A DNA stretch of 64,000 bases from WHSW01 sp963759295 (GTDB taxonomy: Bacteria > Actinomycetota > Thermoleophilia > Solirubrobacterales > 70-9), in assembly GCA_963759295.1 (NCBI GenBank), contig CAVWYT010000011.1, positions 186,001 through 250,000 of the forward strand. Direction: 5' to 3'. Below, one piece after another: positions 44,095-52,827 of this stretch. The position numbers were made by a program, and so were the translations under genes. Under the pieces are notes generated by a model, which saw nothing but the letters and a program-made list of their open reading frames with translations, had not been told where the DNA came from and did no database searches. The first letter of the stretch is position 1, and every line of letters starts with the position of its first letter.

Positions 44095-44513
44095 TGCACC
44101 GTTGCGGTCGCCACCGTCTCGCCCTCGGCGTTGGTCAGCGTGACGTCGATCGGGAACGAGATCTTGCCCTCGCCGTCGAGCAGCGCGAGCAGCCGTTCGG
44201 CGCCGGCGAGCTCCGCGCGGGCGTCGATCGGGCCGCGCGCCAGCTTCACGTAGCTGATCTCCGCCGCGGCGGCGAGCGGCGTGATCTCGGCAAGCCGGTC
44301 CGCGAAGGTGCCGACGAACGCGCCCCCCGACGCCGCCTCGGCGGCGGCGAACAGCCCCGCTGCGTGCTGCGAGCCGACGTGGTTTCGCAACCGCTCGTCG
44401 TCGGGCAGCCGTACCGTCGCGGTGCCGGCCGCGAGCTCGTTGATCTCGAGCCCGAGATGCCGGTTGAACGGGATCGCCGCCGCCAGCCCGTCGCGGATCG
44501 CGTCGAAGTCCAA
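44070..44513 (-). CDS. Hot-dog fold thioesterase-like protein (DUF4442/PaaI type)
   Basis: A 147-aa single hot-dog protein. TTG 44513 is the first usable start, 8 bases after the lpdA stop. GLEINELAAGTATVRLPDDE, LRNHVGSQHAAGLFAAAEAA and the end strand GETVATATVQWHVRKND match DUF4442/PaaI-type thioesterases; the HVGSQHAAGLF segment is where the active residues lie (H-x-x-x-x-H-x-G like). It may release CoA from acyl-CoA or act on another thioester. Encoded inside the lpdA-pdh gene set. Confidence 0.75.
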   Translation of the reverse strand: MDFDAIRDGLAAAIPFNRHLGLEINELAAGTATVRLPDDERLRNHVGSQHAAGLFAAAEAASGGAFVGTFADRLAEITPLAAAAEISYVKLARGPIDARAELAGAERLLALLDGEGKISFPIDVTLTNAEGETVATATVQWHVRKND

Positions 44514-44521
44514 GCCGGCCG

Positions 44522-45889
44522 CTACTGGTGGATGGCCCAGCCGTCGACTGCGCGCGCGGCCTCGGGGATCGCCTCGGAGATCGTCGGGTGAGGATGGACG
44601 ATGCGGGCGAGCTCCTGGTAGCCGCCCTCGAGCTCGATCGTGTCGACCAGCTCGCTGATCATGTCGCAGGCGCGGTTGCCGACGATGTGGGCGCCGAGGA
44701 TCTCGCCGTACTCGGCGTCGACGACTAGCTTGACGATCCCGTCGCGGTCCTCGTACACGGCCGCGGCTCCGACCCCGCCGAGCTTCATCCGCGCGGTCTT
44801 GATCTCCCTGCCCGTCTCCTTGGCCTGCGCCTCGGTCAGGCCGACACTGGCGACCTGCGGGTGACAGAAGGTCGCGCCGGCGACCAGGTTGGGGTCGAGC
44901 GGGTGCGTGGGGGCTCCGGCGACCGCCTCGACTGCGATCACGCCCTCCTCCTGGGCCTTGTGGGCCAGGGCCGGGCCGCGCACGAGGTCGCCGATCGCGT
45001 AGACCTTCGGGTTCGAGGTCCTTTGATACTCGTCGATCTCGATCTTGGCGCCGTCGCCCGTCTTCACCCCGGCGGCGTCGAGCCCGAGGCCCTCGGTGTC
45101 GGGCGCCCTGCCGCCGGCGATGCACATGTACTCGACCTCGATCGACTGGTCGCCGACCTTCGCCTTCACCGACTTCGACCCCGGATCGACGTCGGAGATC
45201 GGGTTGCCGGTGAGCACGTTGATGCCCTGCTTCTTGAACACCCGCTCGACCACCCGGACGACGTCCTTGTCCTCGGCCGGGAGGATCTGGGGCAACATCT
45301 CGATCAGCGTCACCTCGGTGCCGTAGCGGATGTACGCCGAGGCGATCTCGGCTCCCGAGGCGCCGGCGCCGACGACGGCGATCGAATTCGGCAGGCTCGG
45401 CAGCGACCAGGCGCCCCAGGTGTCTACCACCCTGTCGGAGAACTCGACCCCGGGGATCGGCAGCGCCACCGAGCCGGTCGCGAGGACGACGGCGCCCGCC
45501 TCGTAGGTCTGGTCGCCGACGACGACGTTGGCGTCCTTGTCCAGTGCCCCGCGGCCCTCGATCACGGTCACCTTGTTCTTGTCCCAGAGCATCTTCACGC
45601 CGCCCGAGAGCGTCTCGGAGACCTTGGCGCGACGCTCGCCGAGCGCCTTCCAGTCGAGGCTCGCGTCCTTGACCTTGACCCCGAGCTCGGCGCCGTGCTG
45701 GGCGTGGTCGAGCAGCTCCGCGGTGTAGAGCATCGTCTTCGCCGGGATGCACGCGTAGTTGAGGCAGCGCCCGCCGGGCTTGTCGATCTCGACGACGGCG
45801 GCATTCTTGCCGAGTTGGGCGGCTCGAATCGCGGCGTGATAGCCGCCCGGCCCGCCGCCGATCACGATCACGTCAAACGATTCGGCCAC
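44522..45889 (-). CDS. lpdA: Dihydrolipoamide dehydrogenase (E3)
   Basis: A 455-aa flavoprotein. FAD motif VIVIGGGPGGYHAAIRAAQL, redox-active disulfide GGRCLNYACIPAKT, NAD motif IAVVGAGASGAEIASAYIRY, second FAD motif VYAIGDLVRGPALAHKAQEE and catalytic His-Glu in IVHPHPTISEAIPEAA. It reoxidises lipoyl groups on E2. This is the only E3 gene here, so it probably serves both 2-oxoacid complexes. It opens the minus-strand cluster that continues through thioesterase, DsbA-like and E1/E2 genes. Confidence 0.95.
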   Translation of the reverse strand: MAESFDVIVIGGGPGGYHAAIRAAQLGKNAAVVEIDKPGGRCLNYACIPAKTMLYTAELLDHAQHGAELGVKVKDASLDWKALGERRAKVSETLSGGVKMLWDKNKVTVIEGRGALDKDANVVVGDQTYEAGAVVLATGSVALPIPGVEFSDRVVDTWGAWSLPSLPNSIAVVGAGASGAEIASAYIRYGTEVTLIEMLPQILPAEDKDVVRVVERVFKKQGINVLTGNPISDVDPGSKSVKAKVGDQSIEVEYMCIAGGRAPDTEGLGLDAAGVKTGDGAKIEIDEYQRTSNPKVYAIGDLVRGPALAHKAQEEGVIAVEAVAGAPTHPLDPNLVAGATFCHPQVASVGLTEAQAKETGREIKTARMKLGGVGAAAVYEDRDGIVKLVVDAEYGEILGAHIVGNRACDMISELVDTIELEGGYQELARIVHPHPTISEAIPEAARAVDGWAIHQ

Positions 45890-45937
45890 GCCTCGACTCT
45901 ATAGAAGGCGCGCCGCGACCCCGAGGGACGGGCCGGC

Positions 45938-46498
45938 TCACTCGCTCGGGCGGCGCTCGGGCATCTGGATGCGCGCCATCGCCTTGATCATCCAGTAGAA
46001 GAGGGCGCCCGCGACGACGATCAGCAGGGTCGTGCCGAGCGCCTGCGCCCACGAGGTGGCCTGGACCAGGCCGAGCGAGGCCGCGACCAAGACCAGCACG
46101 AGCAGCGCCTGAAAACCGAGCACCGCCCAGTATCGAGCCCGCCACATCCCGTACGCCATCGTCCCCATCAGCGCCACTGCGACGAGTACCGAGAGCAGCG
46201 GCGCCTCGTGCTCGCCCTGCTCGATCCCATCGCTACCGACGCGCGTCACCTCGACCCCAGCCACGTAGCCGGCGATCGCCGAGACCGCGATCAGCGCCGA
46301 GATCAGAGCCCCGATCGTGACCACCATTGGTCGCTCTCCCTCGGCCAGGGGCTCGAGCTCCGCGCGCGCCGCCTCGTTTCGAGCCTCGCTTCGCGCGGCC
46401 ATCGCCTCCTGGCGCGCCGCTCGCTCGGCGCGGCGCTCCTCGGATCGCTCCTTGCGCTTGCGGCGTTCGCTGCGCTTGCGCTCGCGGCTGCTGGCCAT
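45938..46498 (-). CDS. Four-helix membrane protein with charged N-terminus
   Basis: A 186-aa protein from ATG 46498. The first 50 residues alternate Arg, Glu, Lys and Ser (RERKRSERRKRKERSEERRA) and probably form a long helix in the cytoplasm. Four hydrophobic segments follow, for instance VVTIGALISALIAVSAIAGY, LLSVLVAVALMGTMAYG, YWAVLGFQALLVLVLVAASL and ALGTTLLIVVAGALFYWMIK. I do not recognise the family. It starts 11 bases after the thiE stop and ends 48 bases before lpdA, all on the minus strand, so it may be co-transcribed with either. Confidence 0.7.
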   Translation of the reverse strand: MASSRERKRSERRKRKERSEERRAERAARQEAMAARSEARNEAARAELEPLAEGERPMVVTIGALISALIAVSAIAGYVAGVEVTRVGSDGIEQGEHEAPLLSVLVAVALMGTMAYGMWRARYWAVLGFQALLVLVLVAASLGLVQATSWAQALGTTLLIVVAGALFYWMIKAMARIQMPERRPSE

Positions 46499-46509
46499 CG
46501 TCCGGCAGG

Positions 46510-47202
46510 CTAGTGCTCGCCGTCGAGCGCGGCGCGCAGCTCGCGCGCGGCTGCCTCGGGATCGGCCGCATCGCGGATCGCCCTGACGACGACGATCCGC
46601 CCCGCTCCGGCGGCGGTCACCTGATCGACGTTGGCGACGTCGATGCCGCCGATCGCAAACCACGGGACCTCGGGTCCGGCGACGGTGGCCGCATGCTCGA
46701 TCAGCTCCAGCCCGGCCGCCGGCCGCCCCTTCTTGGTCGGCGTCTCCCACACGGGCCCGGCGCTGATCTGATCGGGAGCGGCCGGGCCGGTGGCGGCGCG
46801 CGCGGCCTCGAACTGCTCAGGCGAATGCGTCGACAGCCCCACCAGCGCGCCGGCCCCTGCGGCCGCGCGCGCCTCGGCGACCGGCAGGTCGTCCTGGCCG
46901 ACGTGCACGCCGTCGGCGCCGCAGGCGCGGACCAACTCGGCCTCGTCGTTGAGGAAGAAGAGCGCGTCGTGGCGGCGCGCGAGCCGCGCAAACGGCTCCG
47001 CGAGGGCTATCAGCTCCTCGGCGCATCGCGGCGCCTTCTCACGAAGCTGGATCACGTCGACGCCGCCGCGCAGCGCCGCGTCGAGCAACGCGCTCGGTTC
47101 CCGCCCATCGGGCAGGCCCTCGCAGACGAAGTACAGGCGCGCGACCGACAACCGTCGGCGGCGCCCGGCGAGCGCGGCGTCCTCGGTTTTCGGCAATCCC
47201 AT
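46510..47202 (-). CDS. thiE: Thiamine-phosphate synthase
   Basis: A 230-aa TIM-barrel enzyme that joins HMP-pyrophosphate with thiazole phosphate. VDVIQLREKAPRCAEELIAL, DALFFLNDEAELVRACGADG, VHVGQDDLPVAEARAAAG and ISAGPVWETPTKKGRPAAGL mark the barrel; FAIGGIDVANVDQVTAAGAG binds the phosphate. Start ATG 47202 (MGLPKTEDAALAGRRRRL); the first 20 residues are extra compared with usual ThiE. It is divergent from thiO-thiS; the TPP riboswitch in between faces the other way, so thiE has its own control. Confidence 0.92.
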   Translation of the reverse strand: MGLPKTEDAALAGRRRRLSVARLYFVCEGLPDGREPSALLDAALRGGVDVIQLREKAPRCAEELIALAEPFARLARRHDALFFLNDEAELVRACGADGVHVGQDDLPVAEARAAAGAGALVGLSTHSPEQFEAARAATGPAAPDQISAGPVWETPTKKGRPAAGLELIEHAATVAGPEVPWFAIGGIDVANVDQVTAAGAGRIVVVRAIRDAADPEAAARELRAALDGEH

Positions 47203-47221
47203 CCCGGGGAGTATCTTGCAA

Positions 47222-47314
47222 GGGAACGGGAGCCCGGAAACGAGTGGGCTGAGAGGGCGGCGACGGGCCGCCGACCGTCTGAACCTGATCCGGGTAATGC
47301 CGGCGCAGGGAGAG
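47222..47314 (+). ncRNA. TPP riboswitch (THI element)
   Basis: The two conserved cores are exact: GGGCTGAGAGGG (near 47246-47257) and ACCTGATCCGGGTAATGCCG (47283-47302) followed by GCGCAGGGA. GGGAGCCC at the 5' side pairs with the first part, as in the P2/P3 arm, and the GGCGG..CCGCC helix is P3. It sits 35 bases before the thiO-thiS start, so it can sense thiamine diphosphate and hide the ribosome binding site (AGGAG at 47337-47341) or stop transcription. Confidence 0.96.
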
Positions 47315-47348
47315 GCCGAGGTCCGCCCGCCCGGACAGGAGCGATCCG

Positions 47349-48671
47349 GTGCAAGCAACGAAGCAGAGCGATTTCGACCTGGTGATCGTCGGCGGCGGCG
47401 TGATCGGCCTCGCCTGCGCGTGGCGCGCCGCGCAGCGCGGCATGGGGGTGATCGTCCTCGAGCGCGAGCGCCCCGGTGCCGGCGCGTCCAACGTCGCCGC
47501 CGGCATGCTCGCCCCGGTTGGTGAGGCGACCTGGGGCGAGGACCGCCTGCTCGAGCTCGCGCTCGCCTCGCACCGGTTGTGGCCCGAGTTCGCCGCCGAG
47601 CTCGCGCAGTCGTCGGGACGCGAGGTCGGCTATCTGACCCTCGGATCGGTTCACGTCGCGCTCGATCGCGACGAGCTCGCCGAGCTCCGTCGCCGGTTCG
47701 AGCTCATGCGCTCGCTCGAGCTCGAGGCGCGATGGCTGAGCCCGAGCGAGGCTCGGCGGCTCGAGCCCGGGCTCGCACGCGTCGTCGCCGGCGGAGTTCT
47801 CGCGCCGCACGAGGCTGCGGCGGACCCACGGATGATGATCGAGGCGCTGGTCGCGGCGTTCGAGCGCGCCGGCGGCCGGATCGAGCTCGGCGACGTGGTC
47901 GGCGCAAGCTTCGAGGACGAGCGGCTCGTCGGCGTCCGGACCGCGCAGGGCGCCGAGCTGCGGGCCGCTCGGATCGTGCTCGCGGCCGGCGCCTGGTCGG
48001 CCGCCGACTGGCTGCCCGCCGCGGCGCGACCGCCGATCCGGCCGGTCAAGGGCCAAATCCTCACCCTGGCCGGCTCCGCGTCCGAGCCCGTCTGCGAGCG
48101 GATCGTGGTCAGCGAGCGGGTCTACGTGGTCCCCCGGGGCGACGGGCGCCTTCTCGTCGGCGCGACGGTCGAGGAGCAGGGCTTCGACACACGAGTCACC
48201 GCCGGCGGCGTCCACGAGCTCCTGCGCGAGGCCTACCGGGCGCTGCCCGAGGTCGCCGAGCTCGAGCTGGTCGAGGCGGTCGCCGGCCTGCGGCCGACTA
48301 CCCCGGACAACATGCCGCTGATCGGGCCCGGGGCGATCGAGGGCCTCGTGCTCGCCACCGGACACTTCCGCAACGGCGTTCTCCTGGCGCCCGTCACCGC
48401 CGAGCGCATCGCGGCACTCGTGGCCGGAGATCGGGCGCCGAGCGCCGAGCGAGGCGGTGGCCCGGTGACGATCGAGCTCAACGGGGAGCGCATCGAGCTG
48501 CCCGAGGGCGCAACCGTCGCCGCGGCGGTCGAGCGCGCCGACGCAACCGGCGGGCGCGCCGGCGTGGCGGTCGCCGTGAACGGCGAGGTGGTGCCTCGAA
48601 GCCGGTGGGCGCGCACGGCCCTCTCCGATGGGCAGCGGGTCGAGGTCCTGGGGGCGATCCAGGGTGGCTAG
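47349..48671 (+). CDS. thiO-thiS: Glycine oxidase ThiO fused to sulfur-carrier protein ThiS
   Basis: A 440-aa fusion. Residues 1-370 are ThiO: FAD motif DLVIVGGGVIGLACAWRAAQ, ASNVAAGMLAPVGEATWG, VKGQILTLAGS and GLRPTTPDNMPLIGP. Without stop it goes on as VTIELNGERIELPEGATVAA to the end DGQRVEVLGAIQGG, a complete ThiS with the C-terminal Gly-Gly required for thiocarboxylate formation. ThiO oxidises glycine to the imine used by ThiG; ThiS carries the sulfur. Having the GG at the true C-terminus, the fusion can still be activated. It follows the TPP riboswitch and AGGAG at 47337-47341. Confidence 0.93.
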   Translation: MQATKQSDFDLVIVGGGVIGLACAWRAAQRGMGVIVLERERPGAGASNVAAGMLAPVGEATWGEDRLLELALASHRLWPEFAAELAQSSGREVGYLTLGSVHVALDRDELAELRRRFELMRSLELEARWLSPSEARRLEPGLARVVAGGVLAPHEAAADPRMMIEALVAAFERAGGRIELGDVVGASFEDERLVGVRTAQGAELRAARIVLAAGAWSAADWLPAAARPPIRPVKGQILTLAGSASEPVCERIVVSERVYVVPRGDGRLLVGATVEEQGFDTRVTAGGVHELLREAYRALPEVAELELVEAVAGLRPTTPDNMPLIGPGAIEGLVLATGHFRNGVLLAPVTAERIAALVAGDRAPSAERGGGPVTIELNGERIELPEGATVAAAVERADATGGRAGVAVAVNGEVVPRSRWARTALSDGQRVEVLGAIQGG

Positions 48672-48725
48672 GAGCGAAGCGAGGACTGTCGGGGCGCGGT
48701 CATCCCGCCCCCCGCCACCTGGCGG

Positions 48726-49481
48726 CTGGGGAACCGGGAGTGGACGTCCCGCCTGATCGTCGGCACCGGCGGCTTCAGATCCCTGGAGCAGATGGAGGCG
48801 GCCCTCCGAGCCTCGGGCACGGAGATCGTCACCGTCGCGCTGCGCCGCGTCGACCCGTCCGCGCACGGTTCGCTGCTCGACGTGATCCACGACCTGGACC
48901 TGTTCGCGCTCCCCAACACGGCCGGCTGCTACACGGCCCGCGACGCGGTCCGCACCGCGCGGCTGGCGCGTGAGGCGTTCGAGACCGACTGGGTGAAGCT
49001 CGAGGTGATCGGCGACGATCGCACCCTGCTTCCCGACGCGCCGGAGCTGCTCGCCGCCGCCGAGACGCTGATCGGCGAGGGATTCACCGTGCTTCCGTAC
49101 ACGAACGACGATCCGATCCTCGCCAAGCGACTCGAGCAGCTCGGCTGCTCCGCGGTGATGCCGCTCGGCTCGCCGATCGGCTCCGGGGCGGGGATCCGCA
49201 ACCCGTACAACCTGCGGATCATCGTCGAGTCGGCGACCGTGCCCGTGATCTGCGACGCCGGGATCGGAACCGCCTCCGACGCCGCGCTGGCGATGGAGCT
49301 CGGCTGCGACGGCGTCCTGCTCGCGAGCTCGGTATCGCGCGCGGCCGACCCGGAGCGGATGGCGATCGCGATGCGCAAGGCGGTCGAGGCCGGCTTCGAG
49401 GCGCGCCGGGCCGGGAGGATCCCGCGGCGTCTGCACGCCGAGGCGTCGACGCCCGACGAAGGCCTGCCCGAGCTCGGCTGA
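48726..49481 (+). CDS. thiG: Thiazole synthase; standard start codon missing
   Basis: About 251 aa. The essential N-terminus LGNREWTSRLIVGTGGFRSL lies before the first ATG (48792), and upstream there is no in-frame ATG, GTG or TTG after the thiO-thiS stop (TAG 48669-48671, same frame). The nearest plausible start is CTG 48726. The catalytic Lys is in DWVKLEVIGDDRTLLPDA, and VMPLGSPIGSGAGIRNPYNL, VICDAGIGTASDAALAMELG and VLLASSVSRAADPERMAIAM complete the barrel. ThiG makes the thiazole ring from DXP, dehydroglycine and ThiS thiocarboxylate. Shares the TPP-riboswitch transcript. Confidence 0.9.
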   Translation: MGNREWTSRLIVGTGGFRSLEQMEAALRASGTEIVTVALRRVDPSAHGSLLDVIHDLDLFALPNTAGCYTARDAVRTARLAREAFETDWVKLEVIGDDRTLLPDAPELLAAAETLIGEGFTVLPYTNDDPILAKRLEQLGCSAVMPLGSPIGSGAGIRNPYNLRIIVESATVPVICDAGIGTASDAALAMELGCDGVLLASSVSRAADPERMAIAMRKAVEAGFEARRAGRIPRRLHAEASTPDEGLPELG

Positions 49482-49540
49482 GCCGGCGGGGATCGTGCGT
49501 CGCCGGAGCACCTGAGGCCCGTCGAGTCCTGGCACCCGTT

Positions 49541-49560
49541 CCCGCCGGCGTGCCGGCGGG
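49541..49560. terminator. Strong hairpin after thiG
   Basis: CCCGCCGGC, loop GT, GCCGGCGGG: nine GC pairs, 60 bases after the thiG stop and just before the PhoD-like gene. A terminator without T run, as common in high-GC Actinobacteria, is the best reading. Confidence 0.5.
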
Positions 49561-49573
49561 TATCGGTTCGACC

Positions 49574-51222
49574 ATGGCCCGGCTCGTCCTAGGACCCCTG
49601 CTGCGCTACGTCGGCGAGACCGAGGCCGTGATCTGGGTCGAGACCGACGAGCCGTGCGAGGTCGAAGTCCTGGGTCGGCGCGAGCGCAGCTTCGAGGTCG
49701 CCGGCCATCACTTCTGCCTGCTGGTGGTCGACGATCTCGAACCCGGGGGCGAGTACGAGTACGAGGTCGCGCTCGACGGCGAGCGGCGCTGGCCGGAGCC
49801 GGGCTCCGAGTTCGCGCCGAGCGTGATCCGCACCGTCGGTGGCTCCGAGCCGGTGCGGTTCTCGTTTGGCTCCTGCCGAGTCTCGCTACCGGACCACGCG
49901 CCGTACACGCTGCCCAAGGACGACCACCCCGAGGGGCGAGAGCTCGACGCGCTGCGAACCCTGGCGCGGGAGATGCACGGCGGCGAGCGCTCGCGCTGGC
50001 CGCACGCGCTGCTGCTGCTCGGCGACCAGGTGTACGCCGACGAGGTCTCCCCCGAGACGCTGGCCTTCATCCGCAAGCGTCGCGACGTCCGCAGGCCGCC
50101 GGGCGAGGAGGTCGCCGACTTCGAGGAGTACACGCGCCTGTATCGGGAGTCGTGGAGCGACCCCTGGATTCGGTGGCTCTACTCGACCGTCTCCTGCTCG
50201 ATGGTGATCGACGACCACGACGTCCACGACGACTGGAACCTCTCGGCGTCCTGGGTCGAGGAGATGGCGAAGCAGGAGTGGTGGCCGAAGCGCGAGACGG
50301 CGGCACTCGCCTCCTACTGGCTCTACCAGTACATCGGCAACCTGTCGCCCGAGCGCCTGGGTGAGAGCCGCCTGCTCGAAGAGGTGCGCGGGGCCGACGA
50401 CGGCTGGCCGGTGCTCGAGCGCTTTGTCGTCGAGGAGCGCTTCCGGCGCGATGGCGAGCGCTGGAGCTACTGCCGCGACTTCGGTCGAACGCGGCTGATC
50501 GTGGTCGAGTCGCGCTGTGGGCGGGTGCTCGAGGAAGGCCGGCGCTCGATTCTCGACGAGGCCGAATGGGAGTGGTTGCGAGCCCACCTCGAAGGCGACT
50601 TCGAGCACGTCCTGATCGCGACCTCCGACCCGCTGCTGCTCGCGCCGGGCCTCCATCACGTCGAGCGCTGGGGGGAGGCGATCGCGGGGGAGCCTGGGGC
50701 TCGCGCGCCGCCCGCGTCGGGGAGCGCCTGCGGCGGGCGCTCGACCTCGACCATTGGGCGGCGTTCGGCGACTCCTTCGAGCGGATGATCGGGCTGCTGC
50801 GCGACTGCGGAGCCGGACGCTTCGGCAAGCCGCCTGCGAGCGTGACGATGCTCTCCGGCGACGTCCACCATGCCTACCTTTGCGAGGTCGCCTTTCCGCG
50901 CTCGGCCGGCGTTCAAAGCCGCGTCTGGCAGGCGGTCTGCTCGCCGTTTCGAAACGCGCTCGATCGACACGAGCGGGTGATGATCCGATTCGGGAACTCG
51001 CGCGCCGGCGCGGGCATCGGACGGGGGCTCGCCCGACTCGCGGGCGTCTCCCGCGAGCCGGTGCGTTGGCGACTGGTCGAGGGCCCGTTCTACGACAATC
51101 AGGTCGCGACCCTGTCGGTCGAGGGCCGGCGCGCGCGCCTGCACTTGGAGCGGACCGTCGGCGACCCCGAGGCCGACGACCGCGGACTCCACGTCTCCTT
51201 CGACCGCTCCCTGGCCGACTGA
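49574..51222 (+). pseudogene. PhoD-like alkaline phosphatase, one frameshift in a G run
   Basis: ATG 49574 (MARLVLGPLLRYVGETEAVI). An N-terminal Fn3-like domain is followed by the metallophosphatase: HALLLLGDQVYADEVSPETL, SCSMVIDDHDVHDDWNLSAS, and in the shifted frame VTMLSGDVHHAYLCEVAFPR and SPFRNALDRHERVMIRF. The frames meet at the five G's at 50685-50689: one more G gives IAGGAWGSRAARVGERLRRA and a 549-aa protein. A homopolymer miscount is likely. It has no signal peptide, in contrast to classical exported PhoD, so it may act inside the cell on an unknown phosphodiester or monoester. Confidence 0.82.
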
Positions 51223-51226
51223 GGCG

Positions 51227-52624
51227 CTATTCGCGCGGCGCCTCGGAGCCCTCGACGGCGATCCCGTGGCGCTGCAACGTCGGCACCCCCCCGTTGCCGA
51301 CGTGCATCAACCGTTCGAATCCCTCCCGCTGGAGGATCGAGGCGCCGAGCCCGCTGCGCTTTCCGCCGCTGCAGATCACGGCGATCGTGCGCTCCCTCGG
51401 CAGCTCGTCGAGGCGCGCGGGCAGCTCCGCGTACGGCAGGTTCAGCGAGCCGGGAATATGCGCCGCCTCGTACTCGGACTCGTCGCGAACGTCGAGGACG
51501 ATGAACTGCGGATCGGATGCGAGCCGGCCGGCGAGGGCGCGGGCGTCGATCGGCTCGAGTCGCTGCACCGGGCGACCCTCCGAGCGCCAGGCCGTCATCC
51601 CGCCCTCGAGATAGCCCCGCGCCCGGACGCCGACCGAGGCGAGCAGGTCGGCCGCTTCGAGCTCGTAGCCATCCGAGGCGGCGACGACGATGACCTCGGC
51701 GTCGACCGGAAGCACGTTCGCAACCTTGGTGGCGAAGCCCGTGTCGTAGGCCGAGGCGCTGATCGCCCCCGGGACGTGCGCCTCGTCGAACTGGTCGTTG
51801 GTGCGCGCGTCGACGAGCGTCGCGCCGGCGGCGATCGCCGACTGCACCGCCCGCGGGCTGAGCGGCTCGGGGATACCGAGTTGCTCGAGCAGCGGCCCGC
51901 GGTTGAGCGAGACGACGTGCTCGACGTTCGGCGGTCGCGTGCCGAGCGAGGAGACCGCGTCGGCGGCGAACTCCTCTGCTGAGTCGAAGCGAAGCGCGCG
52001 GTTGCGGCCGAGCTCGAAGCCGATCGTCGAGGAGGCCTTGTGGTCGATGCCGGAGCTGCCGGCGCAAAGCGAGCCACCGAGGTGACCGGGCCACACCTCG
52101 ACGGCCGGCGGGAGCGTGAGCAGCCGCTCGTGCACGGAGCGGAACAGCTCGACTGCGCCCTCGCGGGCCTCGATCGCGAGATCGGGGCGGGCCAGGTCGC
52201 CGACGAACAGCGAATCGCCGGTGAGCACCGCCGCGGGATCGCCCCCGCGACCGGCGTCGCGCAGCAGGAACGCCGTGTGCTCGGGCCGGTGGCCGGGTGT
52301 GTGAATCGCCTCGACCTCGACCTCACCGAGGCCGAGCACCCAACCGTCGTCGAACGCCTCGTGCGGGTACTCGGCCTCGGCCAGCCGGTTGATGTGGATG
52401 GTGGCGCCGGTCGCGCGGGCGAGCCGCCCATGGCCGGAGACGTGGTCGGCGTGGGTGTGCGTCTCGAGCACGTGCTCGATCCGAGCCCCGTGCAGGCGGG
52501 CGAGGCGCAGGTAGGGCTCGATGTCCCATTGCGGATCGACGACCGCCGCGATCCCGGTCTCGACGTCGCCGACCAGATACGACGCGCACCCGAGGTCCTC
52601 GTGGATCACCTGTCGAAACAGCAT
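51227..52624 (-). CDS. CstB-like persulfide dioxygenase with pseudo-rhodanese and rhodanese domains
   Basis: A 465-aa three-domain protein. Residues 1-240 are a metallo-beta-lactamase-fold persulfide dioxygenase (ETHE1 type): VLETHTHADHVSGHGRLARA, AIHTPGHRPEHTAFLL, TGDSLFVGDLARPDL. Next, a rhodanese-like domain (about 260-355) whose active loop reads VVAASDGYELEAADLL, with no Cys. Last, a full rhodanese (365-465) with CSGGKRSGLG. This order, with one dead and one live rhodanese, is that of staphylococcal CstB, which turns persulfides into thiosulfate. It is divergent from the sulfate transport operon across 203 bases. The start ATG 52624 is chosen for the fold; upstream residues look random. 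Confidence 0.87.
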   Translation of the reverse strand: MLFRQVIHEDLGCASYLVGDVETGIAAVVDPQWDIEPYLRLARLHGARIEHVLETHTHADHVSGHGRLARATGATIHINRLAEAEYPHEAFDDGWVLGLGEVEVEAIHTPGHRPEHTAFLLRDAGRGGDPAAVLTGDSLFVGDLARPDLAIEAREGAVELFRSVHERLLTLPPAVEVWPGHLGGSLCAGSSGIDHKASSTIGFELGRNRALRFDSAEEFAADAVSSLGTRPPNVEHVVSLNRGPLLEQLGIPEPLSPRAVQSAIAAGATLVDARTNDQFDEAHVPGAISASAYDTGFATKVANVLPVDAEVIVVAASDGYELEAADLLASVGVRARGYLEGGMTAWRSEGRPVQRLEPIDARALAGRLASDPQFIVLDVRDESEYEAAHIPGSLNLPYAELPARLDELPRERTIAVICSGGKRSGLGASILQREGFERLMHVGNGGVPTLQRHGIAVEGSEAPRE

Positions 52625-52784
52625 CGCGCCCTCGCTCTCTGAGTCGATCGCCGCCCCCGCGGCGGCAGAACGTTGCGCCCATTCTCCACCACGCGGAGGC
52701 CGGGGCCCGGCGTCGGTCGCGTCTCGCGCCCGCTCGCCGCCCGCGTGCGACATCGCGAAGCATCTGCTACGGTGCCGCTCGCTA

Positions 52785-52807
52785 TTCTTGTGTAAACCAA
52801 TCAAGAA
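52785..52807. promoter_or_regulatory. Operator-like inverted repeat before the sulfate transport operon
   Basis: TTCTTG (52785-52790), 11 bases, CAAGAA (52802-52807): exact arms in an AT-rich island of a GC-rich genome, 20 bases before the binding-protein start. It overlaps a possible -10 box (TATTCT, 52783-52788). It could be the site of the Rrf2-type regulator encoded at 56.8-57.3 kb; this is inference. Confidence 0.45.
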
Positions 52808-52827
52808 AGGTGAAAAGGCAGGGAAAG

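Noticed and set aside
39000..46500. Long open frames opposite to the pdh, lpdA and thi genes (several of 300-400 codons)
   Set aside because: They mirror real genes codon by codon, are rich in Arg, Gly, Asp and lack any motif; typical antisense open frames of a high-GC genome.
48480..48671. thiS as a separate gene
   Set aside because: No stop codon separates it from thiO; the frame is continuous, so I call a fusion, though an internal start cannot be ruled out.
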